64,000 nucleotides of DNA from Plasmopara viticola. Lineage: Eukaryota > Oomycota > Peronosporomycetes > Peronosporales > Peronosporaceae. Positions 36,597 to 44,946 of the stretch are shown here, one piece after another. The notes beneath the pieces were generated by a model. It saw only the letters and a list, made by a program, of their open reading frames with translations, was not told the origin of the DNA and did no database searches. The stretch's first letter is position 1; each line of letters opens with the position of its first letter. Position numbers and translations under genes: made by a program. The DNA is taken from positions 496,001 through 560,000 of the forward strand of contig MBPM02000050.1 in NCBI GenBank assembly GCA_001695595.3. Direction: 5' to 3'.

Positions 36597-38788
36597 CCTC
36601 CGCTCATCATGAATGTATAGCCACTGGTACTTCGTCTTGATCCGGTATCCTCGGCCCAGTCCGCATCCGAGTAACCTTGGAGACCTTTATCGAAGCTTGC
36701 TCGAAACTCGATACCGTGCGTCTTGGATCCTCGGATGTAGCGAAAGACCTTTTTAAGAGCTTGCCATTGTGTTGGACACGGGTCCGCAGCAAACTGGCTA
36801 AGCACTCCCACTGCTGCTGCAAGGTCCGGGCGGGTGCCGACCATAAGATACATAAGGCAGCCCACAGCATTTCGGTACGGCACACCCGCCATTGTCACGT
36901 CGTGCTTGCAACCACCTTCACACATTGACTTTGTCAGCTTGAGGCCTGGATCTTGTGGCGTTCGTACTGGCTTGCTGCTGTCAATCTTGAATTTCTGAAC
37001 GATGTCGTTCGTAAACTTGGTCTGTTGCATCATGACTGTCCCGCTTTCGGTGTCTTGCATAATTTCTATTCCAAGAAAGTAGCTGAGCTTGCCCATGTCG
37101 GTCATTTCGAAACGTTTGCTGAGCGCTCGCTTGGTGTCTTGGAGCATCTTGTCGCTGCTGCTTGCGAGAATCAAGTCGTCGACGTGAAGCGCCACAAATA
37201 TCATGTTTTGACTGTCACGCTTCATATAGACGCAGTGGTCTGACTCGCACTTCTTGAAATCCAGTCCTAGCATGAAATCGTCGATTGTCTTATTCCACAT
37301 TCGGGGCGACTGCTTGAGCCCGTACAATGATCGCTGAAGCTTGCACACGTAGTCCGGGTGGTTGTCGTCGCTGAATCCATCCGGCTGCACCATGTAGATG
37401 TCTTCGTCAAGCAGACCATTGAGAAAAGCCGTTTTCACATCCATTTGATGAACGGTGAGATTGTACTTGGCCGCCAAACTGAGCAAAATCCTGATTGAAG
37501 TGAACTTGGCAACAGGCGCGAATGTCTTCTCGTAGTCTATGCCATGTTTTTGTGAAAAGCCTTTTGCCACCAGACGCGCCTTGTACCGCTCGATTTGGCC
37601 AGCCTGATTTGTCTTGACTCGAAACACCCATCTACTGCCAATCGGTTTGCGTCCTTGAGGCAGCGGCACAAGCGTCCAGGTATTGCTCTTTCGCAGCGAC
37701 TCCATTTCCGATCTGCAGGCTTCTTTCCACTTGGCTGCTTCGCTTGATTCCATCGCCGACTTGTACGTGGTCGGCATTTCTCCCACTGAATCAACGACGA
37801 AAGCAGCCTCAAAGTCTTCTGCCGTCGCAGACATTCCATCCAGCGACTGATAGCAATTGAAACGCTTGGGTCGTGGGATGTCTGCAGCTTTCTCTAACGA
37901 CTGAGTTCGTTGATGACGCTTGCTGCCTGGCTCGAACTCATTATCTTGAGTCATCTCTTCATTTTCGTTGTCGGTGTCAATGGGCTGCGAAGACTCATCA
38001 CCGACTTCATCATCTTGCACGACAACTTCACTCTTGGACTTCTGTCTTCCACCATCAAAGACGTCCTCCATAAATTGTGCATCGCGGCTAATTAACAAAC
38101 GACCGCTGTCCACTTCCTGAAAACAATACGCCTTTTCATGCTCTGAATATCCGAGAAACCGACAGCGTACCGATCGAGCGTCCAATTTGGACCACTTTTC
38201 TTTTGGAACTTGAACGTACGCGTGGCAGCCGAATACCTTGAGATTCGCTAGCAGTGGTTTCTTGCCTGTCCAAACTTGGTGCGGTGACTTGTCATGATTT
38301 ACAGCACGCGTTGAACACAGATTTCGAATGAATGTAGCTGTCATCACTGCTTCGCCCCAGTATGACTTGGATAAGCCGGCATGTTCCATCATGCAGCGGG
38401 CGCATTCCACAAGCGTACGGTTCATCCGTTCGGCTACCCCATTCAGCTGAGGCGTGTACGGAGGCGTAAATCTTTGAAGAATGCCACGTTTTGCACAGAA
38501 CTTGGTCATCGAGCCAGAAGTATATTCGCTACCGTTGTCGCATCGAAGTGTCTTGACACGCTTGTTTGTCTGCGTTTCGGCCAACGCAACGAATTTGACG
38601 AACTTGTCGGCCACCTCAGATTTGCTCTTCAGCAGATAAACGACGCAAAAGCGCGATTTTTCGTCGATAAATGTGACGAAATAACGCTTGCCGCCGAATG
38701 TTGGTGTTTGCATTGGCCCACAAACGTCACTATGTATGACTTCCAGCACTTCTTTGGCGCGACTTGGGGATGACTTCATAAAGCTCAC
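36464..38788 (-). CDS. pol: A9 integrase-linker-RT-RNase H start
   Basis: Opens after TAG at 38795-38797, where homologues have Gln CAG in [42 protein letters not shown] (integrase D, D, E), [13 protein letters not shown], acidic linker, RT with [24 protein letters not shown] and the catalytic pair in HVDDLILAS (His replaces Tyr before VDD), then RNase H start [19 protein letters not shown]. Ends out of frame after the deletion near 36548. Confidence 0.88.
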   Translation of the reverse strand: MSFMKSSPSRAKEVLEVIHSDVCGPMQTPTFGGKRYFVTFIDEKSRFCVVYLLKSKSEVADKFVKFVALAETQTNKRVKTLRCDNGSEYTSGSMTKFCAKRGILQRFTPPYTPQLNGVAERMNRTLVECARCMMEHAGLSKSYWGEAVMTATFIRNLCSTRAVNHDKSPHQVWTGKKPLLANLKVFGCHAYVQVPKEKWSKLDARSVRCRFLGYSEHEKAYCFQEVDSGRLLISRDAQFMEDVFDGGRQKSKSEVVVQDDEVGDESSQPIDTDNENEEMTQDNEFEPGSKRHQRTQSLEKAADIPRPKRFNCYQSLDGMSATAEDFEAAFVVDSVGEMPTTYKSAMESSEAAKWKEACRSEMESLRKSNTWTLVPLPQGRKPIGSRWVFRVKTNQAGQIERYKARLVAKGFSQKHGIDYEKTFAPVAKFTSIRILLSLAAKYNLTVHQMDVKTAFLNGLLDEDIYMVQPDGFSDDNHPDYVCKLQRSLYGLKQSPRMWNKTIDDFMLGLDFKKCESDHCVYMKRDSQNMIFVALHVDDLILASSSDKMLQDTKRALSKRFEMTDMGKLSYFLGIEIMQDTESGTVMMQQTKFTNDIVQKFKIDSSKPVRTPQDPGLKLTKSMCEGGCKHDVTMAGVPYRNAVGCLMYLMVGTRPDLAAAVGVLSQFAADPCPTQWQALKKVFRYIRGSKTHGIEFRASFDKGLQGYSDADWAEDTGSRRSTSGYTFMMSGGCVSWKSKKQRTVALSSTKPNTWRFRRLHKKQCGLRLFFVNSAK

Positions 38789-38794
38789 CCTTGT

Positions 38795-39907
38795 CTATTT
38801 ACCGAGCGCACAACCGTTGCAGAGCTCCCACTGGCTTACCGAAGTCAAGTTGATTCCAGTGCCATAGCCTTTTTTAATAATGGCATCTAGGCCAGCATGG
38901 CCAATGTGACCAAGTCGAAGGTGCCAGAGGTACGAAGTGGTGTCCCCGTGGCATCCCGACGAACTTGTCAGATTTGCCTCGTGCGTCACAGTTGGCCTCA
39001 TGCACAACTTGAACAGTCCTTTGCCTTCTCGGGAGCCAAGTTTCCAACGAAAGCCCTTTGCCTGCGCGTAGCATCCATCGCTCTCAAACGTTACGGGGCT
39101 GACATCCTTAGTGAAACGGCCGACGGAAAACAAATTGCGCGAAAGCTTGGGGATATGCCACACGTTCGTAAGCAAGCCTTTCTTAATCCCACGTGGAGTT
39201 GTCATAGTCATGACAATGTCACCCGTGCCAACTGCTTGAACGACACCGTCGTCAGCAAGATGCACGTCCACTGGGGAGATAACCTTGTAATTCTTCATGT
39301 ACTCTTTGGAGTACGTCATGTGCTGCGTTGCACCCGAGTCCACAAGCCACACACAGCTATCCTTAGCCGCACTCATGTCTCCACCAGCCGAAAATAGGAA
39401 ATCGCCAGCGTCTTCTTCAAGCTGCGCGATATTCGCTCGCTGCGGTCGCTGCCGCTCCGCGTTTTCGCGGATCCTTACAGGACACTTGGCAATCCAATGT
39501 CCACTTTCACCGCAATAATGACAGGCGCTGTTGGCCTTCATCGGTGATTGACGACCCTTACGCCGTCCGCTGTCACTTGACATAAACGCTTGGCCTTGCG
39601 TGTGTGTCGCTCCATCGACGTCACTACCTTGTTCCTTGCGTTTCATGTCCTCATGTAGAAGTCGAGACGTTACGAGTTCCCATGTTAGCGAATCTGATCG
39701 AGACTCCAATGCCGTAATCAGGAACGCAAACGATTCATTCAAACTTGCCAGAAGCGTGATGACCAAGTCGTCTTCGCTGACCGGAGCGCCCACCGCGTCG
39801 AGCTGTTCCGCCAGTGTCTTGATCTTGTAAATGTGCCCCAACACATCATCACCTTCACTCATCATTGTCGTGAAGAAGCGTCGACGAAGAAAGAGCTTGT
39901 TGGCCAA
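38795..39907 (-). CDS. gag-pol: A9 gag-protease-integrase start
   Basis: Opens after a two-base deletion in gag near 39918 (HFEKRSLAN in homologues). CCHC knuckle CHYCGESGHWIAKC, protease [28 protein letters not shown] and then a TAG. Confidence 0.87.
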   Translation of the reverse strand: MANKLFLRRRFFTTMMSEGDDVLGHIYKIKTLAEQLDAVGAPVSEDDLVITLLASLNESFAFLITALESRSDSLTWELVTSRLLHEDMKRKEQGSDVDGATHTQGQAFMSSDSGRRKGRQSPMKANSACHYCGESGHWIAKCPVRIRENAERQRPQRANIAQLEEDAGDFLFSAGGDMSAAKDSCVWLVDSGATQHMTYSKEYMKNYKVISPVDVHLADDGVVQAVGTGDIVMTMTTPRGIKKGLLTNVWHIPKLSRNLFSVGRFTKDVSPVTFESDGCYAQAKGFRWKLGSREGKGLFKLCMRPTVTHEANLTSSSGCHGDTTSYLWHLRLGHIGHAGLDAIIKKGYGTGINLTSVSQWELCNGCALGK

Positions 39908-40202
39908 ACTCCTCTTCGAAATGCGACGTCAGACGCGACCATGCATCGTGCGCACCATCAGCCGACCGGACCAAAGGCAGTTGCGAATCTTCCATTGCGA
40001 GACAGATGATCGCCATGGCCTTGCGCGATTTTCTCTTAAACGTGGCTTGGTCCAGCGTGGTGAGGCAGTGCTCAAGCTTGACTTCCCCGGAAACGACCTC
40101 CCACAAGTCGCGTTCCTCGAGCACCATCTGCATCTTGAACTTCCACGTGTGGAAGTTGGCTCCATCGAATTTGTTGATTCGACTGGAGGCAGAGATGTCC
40201 AT
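39855..40202 (-). CDS. gag: A9 gag N-terminus
   Basis: [20 protein letters not shown] and downstream capsid residues up to the two-base deletion. The usual start MSPS is missing because the ATG in the PBS has become ATA; the Met listed is the next one in frame. Homologues carry about 20 more residues upstream. Confidence 0.83.
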   Translation of the reverse strand: MDISASSRINKFDGANFHTWKFKMQMVLEERDLWEVVSGEVKLEHCLTTLDQATFKRKSRKAMAIICLAMEDSQLPLVRSADGAHDAWSRLTSHFEEEFGQQALSSSTLLHDNDE

Positions 40203-40241
40203 TGCGAAGGCGGAGTCGTAGTCGGGGGCAGAGGTTGCAGG

Positions 40242-40257
40242 GCTTGGGCTTATAAAC
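40242..40257 (-). other. Primer binding site of A9, degenerate
   Basis: GTTTATAAGCCCAAGC: two changes from the common site. One of them removes the gag start codon (ATG to ATA). Confidence 0.75.
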
Positions 40258-40557
40258 TAAAGAAAGGTCGAAGTGAGCACTAGATAGTAGAATGCAATGT
40301 GAATATATTTAAAGGTCCTTAGTTCGCAACTACATGCTACCTCTAAGCCAATGATTTATCTAAGCCAATCAGAACGATTCACCATCCGGGCGCAATCATC
40401 TTCCCATCCGGGCGCAATCATCTTCCCATCCCAAAGTCGATCTTTTGCCCATCTTAAACCCGCTCCCCCAAGCAGTCATCAACTGATTGCAGATTTCGGT
40501 ACTTACCGATAGGCAGTCGCTGGTCGAGGCGTCTTCTCGCCAGCATCTTCGACAACA
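40258..40557 (-). repeat. A9 5' LTR (300 bp)
   Basis: Four differences from 35893-36192 by eye. Followed by accaa, which continues the B2 frame. Confidence 0.93.
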
Positions 40558-41088
40558 ACCAAGTCGCACGGTCTTTGCTTCAAGCCTGGCAACAAGTTGG
40601 ACTTTCGTGGATATTCCGACGCGGACTGGGCTGGAGATCATGCTGACCGCAAGTCGACTTCGGGCTATGTGTTTATGCTGATGGGTGCTCCTGTAAGCTG
40701 GGGAAGCAAGAAGCAGTCAAGTGTGTCGTTGTCTACGAGCGAAGCGGAGTACATCGCGCTAAGTCTTGTGATTCAAGAAGGCAAATGGGTGCATCGTCTA
40801 CTCCGCGAGATTCTAGCTGCAGCGATGGACAAGTCGGAGCCCGAGCTAAAACTCATGGAAGACAACCAGTCGTGTATCAAGATGACGAAGAATCCGGTAC
40901 ATCATGGTCGGGCCAAGCACATCGACATCAAGTATCACCACATTCGTGATGAGGTCAAGCGCGGTGAAGTGAAGTTGGAGTACTGCGAGACTGCGATCAT
41001 GCTGGCGGACATCATGACGAAGGGGCTACCAGGACCGCGCCACAAAGACTTGATGCAAGAGCTTGGCATACATGCGTGTTCGCGTTGA
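40558..41088 (+). CDS. pol: B2 RNase H
   Basis: Continues B2 after A9: [92 protein letters not shown]. It stops TGA at 41086-41088, just before a purine tract (GAGGGGGCG) and the LTR. Unlike lineage A, the stop falls before the LTR. Confidence 0.9.
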   Translation, partial: TKSHGLCFKPGNKLDFRGYSDADWAGDHADRKSTSGYVFMLMGAPVSWGSKKQSSVSLSTSEAEYIALSLVIQEGKWVHRLLREILAAAMDKSEPELKLMEDNQSCIKMTKNPVHHGRAKHIDIKYHHIRDEVKRGEVKLEYCETAIMLADIMTKGLPGPRHKDLMQELGIHACSR

Positions 41089-41095
41089 GGGGGCG

Positions 41096-41354
41096 TATTG
41101 AGGGTTATGAGTTTCAGGTAATGTACACAACTCAAACCCGGTTCAATCCGAACCGCGGTTCAACATAGTTTTTACTTCTTACGGTTTAAGGTAATTACGT
41201 TATGTAGAATGAGTGTTTACGAGAAATAGAAGTGTAAGCCCCAATAAATCAATCACTTCCAAGTATTCCTTCTCCTGCTTAAGTGTCTACGCTCCGGTCC
41301 TCCTCCGCGCAGACTCTTCGCTTCTTCCCTTCGTCTCCTTCAGCTCATTCAACA
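41096..41354 (+). repeat. B2 3' LTR (259 bp)
   Basis: TATTGAGGGTTATG...CATTCAACA. The B3 5' LTR (55676-55934) is its inverted homologue of the same length. Contains AACCGCGGTT palindrome and GGTAATTACGTTATG. Confidence 0.88.
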
Positions 41355-41355
41355 G

Positions 41356-42717
41356 ACACTCGTGCCATTACCAAAAGGTCGCAAAGCTATAGGCAACAGA
41401 TGGGTGTTTCGACTCAAGGAAAATCAAATCGGCGAAATCGAGCGGTACAAGGCGCGTTTGGTGGCCAAGGGATTTTCACAAAAGTATGGCGTCGACTATG
41501 AAGAAACGTTTGCGCCAGTGGCCAAGTTCACTTCGATTCGAATTCTGCTTAGTCTGGCAGCCAAGTACAGCCTTACTGTCCATCAAATGGATGTCAAGAC
41601 TGCGTTTTTGAATGGACTTCTTGATGAGGACATCTACATGACCCAGCCCGATGGATTTGTCGATGAAAAATGCCCGGATTTCGTTTGCAAGCTTGAGCGA
41701 TCTCTTTACGGATTAAAGCAGTCGCCGCGTATGTGGAATAAAACTATTGACGACTTCATGCTTCGACTTAAGTACAAAAAGAGCGTGTCCGACCACTGCA
41801 TCTATTTAAGGCGTGACGGCAAAAACATGATCTTCATTGCGCTTTACGTCGACGATCTCATTCTTGCAAGCAACAGCTCGACATTGCTTCACGACACCAA
41901 GCAAGCGCTAAGTGATCGGTTCGAAATGACAGACATGGGCCAGCTCAAGTATTTTCTCGGCATGGAAATTGAACAAGATTTTAAAGCTGGAAAGATGATC
42001 GTGAGGCAGTCCAAGTTTGCGGGTGATATTCTAAAGAAGTTTAAAATGGATAACAGCAATCCTGCAAAGACGCCTCAGGAACCGGGTCTCAAGCTTACCA
42101 AGGCCATGTGCGAAGGAGGTTGCAAGCATCACGAAACCATGGCAAATGTTCCCTACCGAAATGCGGTCGGCTGTTTAATGTATTTGATGGTCGGCACACG
42201 CCCGGATCTTGCAGCAGCCGTTGGAACACTAAGTCAATTCGCGGCGGACCCGTGCCCTACTCATTGGCAGGTACTCAAGAGAGTATTCCGATATATACAA
42301 GGTACACAGACTCATGGCATCGTGTTTCGAGCGGACAGCAACAAAAGGCTTCAAGGCTATTCGGATGCGGGCTGGGCTGGTGACGTTGACTCAAGAAAGA
42401 GTACAAGTGGATATGCATTCATGATGAACGGCGGATGCATTAGCTGGCGAAGCAAGAAACAGCGAACAGTTGCGTTGTCATCAACCGAGGCGGAATACAT
42501 GGCGCTTTCCGAAGCTACCCAAGAAGCAGTTTGGCTCAAGTTCTTTCTGTGCGAAATCGGGGAAATGGCTCATGATGAAGCGGTCAAGGTATTCAAAAAT
42601 AATCAAGGATCGATTGCGTTGGCCAAGAATCCGGAGTTCTACAAGCGTACCAAGCATATCGACATACGCTATCACTTTGTTCGCGAAAAGGTTAAAGACG
42701 GCCAAGTTTCGCTTTAA
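41356..42717 (+). CDS. pol: A10 RT-RNase H with premature stop
   Basis: In frame from the B2 boundary ([13 protein letters not shown]). [41 protein letters not shown]. RNase H SDAGWAGD (Asp to Gly in the usual SDADW) and [10 protein letters not shown], then FKNNQGS, where other copies have YEDNQGS, so a catalytic Asp is Asn. Stops TAA 42715-42717 after QVSL; homologues read GAA here. Beyond it the frame stays open through SDMLADLMTKP to TPRPATAYR in the LTR. Confidence 0.88.
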   Translation, partial: TLVPLPKGRKAIGNRWVFRLKENQIGEIERYKARLVAKGFSQKYGVDYEETFAPVAKFTSIRILLSLAAKYSLTVHQMDVKTAFLNGLLDEDIYMTQPDGFVDEKCPDFVCKLERSLYGLKQSPRMWNKTIDDFMLRLKYKKSVSDHCIYLRRDGKNMIFIALYVDDLILASNSSTLLHDTKQALSDRFEMTDMGQLKYFLGMEIEQDFKAGKMIVRQSKFAGDILKKFKMDNSNPAKTPQEPGLKLTKAMCEGGCKHHETMANVPYRNAVGCLMYLMVGTRPDLAAAVGTLSQFAADPCPTHWQVLKRVFRYIQGTQTHGIVFRADSNKRLQGYSDAGWAGDVDSRKSTSGYAFMMNGGCISWRSKKQRTVALSSTEAEYMALSEATQEAVWLKFFLCEIGEMAHDEAVKVFKNNQGSIALAKNPEFYKRTKHIDIRYHFVREKVKDGQVSL

Positions 42718-42839
42718 TACATTTCAACATCGGACATGCTGGCCGACCTCATGACCAAGCCGATATCTGCACCACAATTTGCTATGCTTCGAAGCCGACT
42801 TGGCATACAAGGACAAAATGCTGTCGAGTCGAGTGGAAG

Positions 42840-43140
42840 TGTTGTCGAAGATATTGACAAAGAAACGCCTCGACCAGCGACTGCTTATCGGTAAGTACCG
42901 AAATCTGCAATCAGTTGATGACTGCTTGAAGGAGCGGGTTCAAGATGGGCAAAAGATCGACTTTGGGATGGGAAGATGATTGCGCTCGGATGGGAAGATG
43001 ATTACGCCCGGATGGTGAGTCGTTCTGATTGGCTTAGATAAATCATTGGCTTAGAGGTAGCATGTAGTTGCGAACGAAGAACCTTTAAATATATTCACTT
43101 TGCATTCTACCAACAAGTGCTCACTTTGACCTTTTCATCA
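42840..43140 (+). repeat. A10 3' LTR (301 bp)
   Basis: TGTTGTCGAAGATATTG...CTTTTCATCA. Preceded by GAGTCGAGTGGAAG. Encodes TPRPATAYR after the nonsense codon; otherwise the same organisation as other lineage A LTRs. Confidence 0.9.
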
Positions 43141-43358
43141 GTTGGCTCCGCGTCCACGAGCTTGGCCGCCGCGTCGAGCACCTCGATTGTCATCCTTTTG
43201 CTTGCTTCAGCATTGCTCCACGAAATGCCCCAATTTCCCACAATACGTTCATTGGCGAGACTCACGCTCAGTACTAAACGCCTTAGCCGCATTTTCGGTC
43301 TTGATCACCGGAGTCTTTGCGCTCTGCCGCTTGTATGCTCATTCGTTAGCACTTTTAC
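43141..43358 (-). pseudogene. B3 gag fragment (nucleocapsid)
   Basis: Minus-strand homologue of B1 gag from VLTNEH through KTENAAKAFSTERESR, the knuckle TYCGKLGHFVEQC and an Arg/Gly/Ala-rich end. A frameshift after NEH and a TGA (Arg CGA in B1) before the knuckle inactivate it. The knuckle has Tyr-Cys instead of the first Cys-x-x-Cys pair. Continuous with 55109-55656 once the array A11-A13 is removed. Confidence 0.82.
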
Positions 43359-43659
43359 TGTTGTAAGAAGCACTTGTGCTGTAGATGTCAAAATGCAAAG
43401 GGAATATATTTAAAAGGTCCTTAGTTCGCAACTACATTCTACCTCTAAGCCAATCATTTATCTAAGCTAATCAGAGAGACTTACAATCGTGGCGCAATCA
43501 TCTTCCCATCCGGGCGCAATTATCTTCCCATCCCAAAGTCGATCTTTTGCCCATCTTGAACCCGCTCATTCAGTCAGTCATCAATTGATTGCAGATACCC
43601 GTACTTACCGATATATAGCCGCTGGTCGAGGCGTTTCTGCGCCAGCATCTTCGACAACA
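43359..43659 (-). repeat. A11 3' LTR, outer type (301 bp)
   Basis: TGTTGTAAGAAGCACTTG...CGACAACA. Shares CAATCGTGGCGCAATC with the other outer LTR; a handful of differences from it. Confidence 0.92.
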
Positions 43660-43904
43660 CTCCCACTCGACTCGATAGCCTTTTGTGCTTGAATGCCGAG
43701 CATGCTTCGAAGTTTGCAGAATTGCGTAGCCGGAATTGACTTCGTCATGATATCGGCCAGCATATCCTGAGTCGGACGGCACTCGAGCACCACTTGATTG
43801 GCTTCAACCTTCGCGCACGAAGTGGTATCGAATGTCGATGTGCTTAGTGCGCTTGTGAAATTCCGGGTTCTTGGCCAGCGCGATCGAGCCTTGATTGTCT
43901 TCAT
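43605..43904 (-). pseudogene. A11 RNase H end
   Basis: Reads [45 protein letters not shown] split across the LTR border. Opens after a two-base deletion near 43812 in FVREKVE. Its text is closest to A9 in this part. Confidence 0.83.
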
Positions 43905-44946
43905 AGATCTTGATCGCCTCGTCGTTCCTTATTTCGCCGAGTTCGCACATAAAGGTCTTAAGCCACACTGCTTCTTGTGTAGCGACTGAAAGCGCCATGT
44001 ATTCGGCTTCGGTCGATGAAAGCGCCACCGTCCGCTGTTTCTTGCTTCGCCAGCTGATACATCCGCCATTTAGCTTGAACAAATATCCGCTTGTGCTTCT
44101 GCGAGACTCAATGTCTCCAGCCCAATCTGCATCTGAATAGCCCATTAGCTTGGCGGTGCCGTTGCGCGTAAATTCGAGTCCATATGTTGGTGTTGCTTGA
44201 AGATACCGCAATACGCGCTTGAGAGCTTGCCAGTGTGTTGGACAGGGATCAGACGCAAATTGGCTGAGGGCGCCTATTGCCGCAGCGAGGTCCGGACGCG
44301 TCGCCACCATCAAGTACATGATAGCTCCAACAGCACTTCGGTAAGGCCCATTCTTCATGGTTTCTTCATGTTTGCAGCCGCCCTCGCACATGTTCTTCTT
44401 CAACTTAAGTCCAGGGTCTTGGGGCGTCCTCACAGGCTTACTTTCTTGCATGTCAAACTTGATTAGTATTGACTTCAGGAAATTCGTTTGCCGCATCGTC
44501 GCTTGGCCAGCCTTGTGGTCGACCTTGATCTCAACACCGAGAAAATACCTGAGTTCACCAAGATCTGTCATCTCAAACCGATTGCTCAGCATGCGCTTAG
44601 TCGATTCAATGAGCTCTTCGTTGCCACTTGCGATGATAAGGTCGTCAACGTAAAGAACCACAAAAGCCATGTCACCACTACCATTTCGTTTGACGTACAC
44701 ACAATGGTCTGAGTCGCACTTGATAAAACCAATCTTGAGCATGAAAACATCAATTGTTTGATTCCACATGCGAGGTGACTGTTTTAAGCCGTACAACGAT
44801 CGCTTGAGCTTGCAAACGTAGTCGGGGTGAGTTGCGTCAACGTATCCGTCCGGCTGTGTCATATAGATGTCTTCATCGAGCATACCGTTCAGAAACGCTG
44901 TCTTCACATCCATTTGGTGAAGCAAAAGATTGTACCTGGCTGCCAA
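43804..44946 (-). CDS. pol: A11 RT-RNase H
   Basis: Frame after a one-base deletion near 44946 (LSxAARYN). [26 protein letters not shown], then [49 protein letters not shown]. It ends at a two-base deletion near 43812. Confidence 0.88.
   Translation of the reverse strand: MAARYNLLLHQMDVKTAFLNGMLDEDIYMTQPDGYVDATHPDYVCKLKRSLYGLKQSPRMWNQTIDVFMLKIGFIKCDSDHCVYVKRNGSGDMAFVVLYVDDLIIASGNEELIESTKRMLSNRFEMTDLGELRYFLGVEIKVDHKAGQATMRQTNFLKSILIKFDMQESKPVRTPQDPGLKLKKNMCEGGCKHEETMKNGPYRSAVGAIMYLMVATRPDLAAAIGALSQFASDPCPTHWQALKRVLRYLQATPTYGLEFTRNGTAKLMGYSDADWAGDIESRRSTSGYLFKLNGGCISWRSKKQRTVALSSTEAEYMALSVATQEAVWLKTFMCELGEIRNDEAIKIYEDNQGSIALAKNPEFHKRTKHIDIRYHFVREG

Larger units (their letters stand above)
35893..40557 (-). 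mobile_element. Ty1/copia element A9, complete but old
   Basis: 4,665 bp, target duplication accaa (35888-35892, 40558-40562), 300-bp LTRs with four differences by eye. The start codon in the PBS is lost, and pol has one nonsense codon and two frameshifts. The LTR divergence makes it older than A3 and A4. Confidence 0.93.
35285..41354 (+). mobile_element. Lineage B element B2, RT to 3' LTR, split by A9
   Basis: Pieces 35285-35892 and 40558-41354. Removing A9 plus one accaa copy (4,670 bp) restores the frame LQGTKSHG exactly. The 3' LTR is 259 bp. Following bases gacac (41355-41359) continue the A10 frame, so B2 was inserted into A10. Its 5' part is not in the window. Confidence 0.87.
41355..43140 (+). 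mobile_element. Ty1/copia element A10, RT to 3' LTR
   Basis: Cut on the left by B2 and inserted in B3 gag (bases after the LTR, gttgg, continue B3 on the minus strand). Same subfamily as A14, with which it shares a nonsense codon and an RNase H active-site change. Confidence 0.87.
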
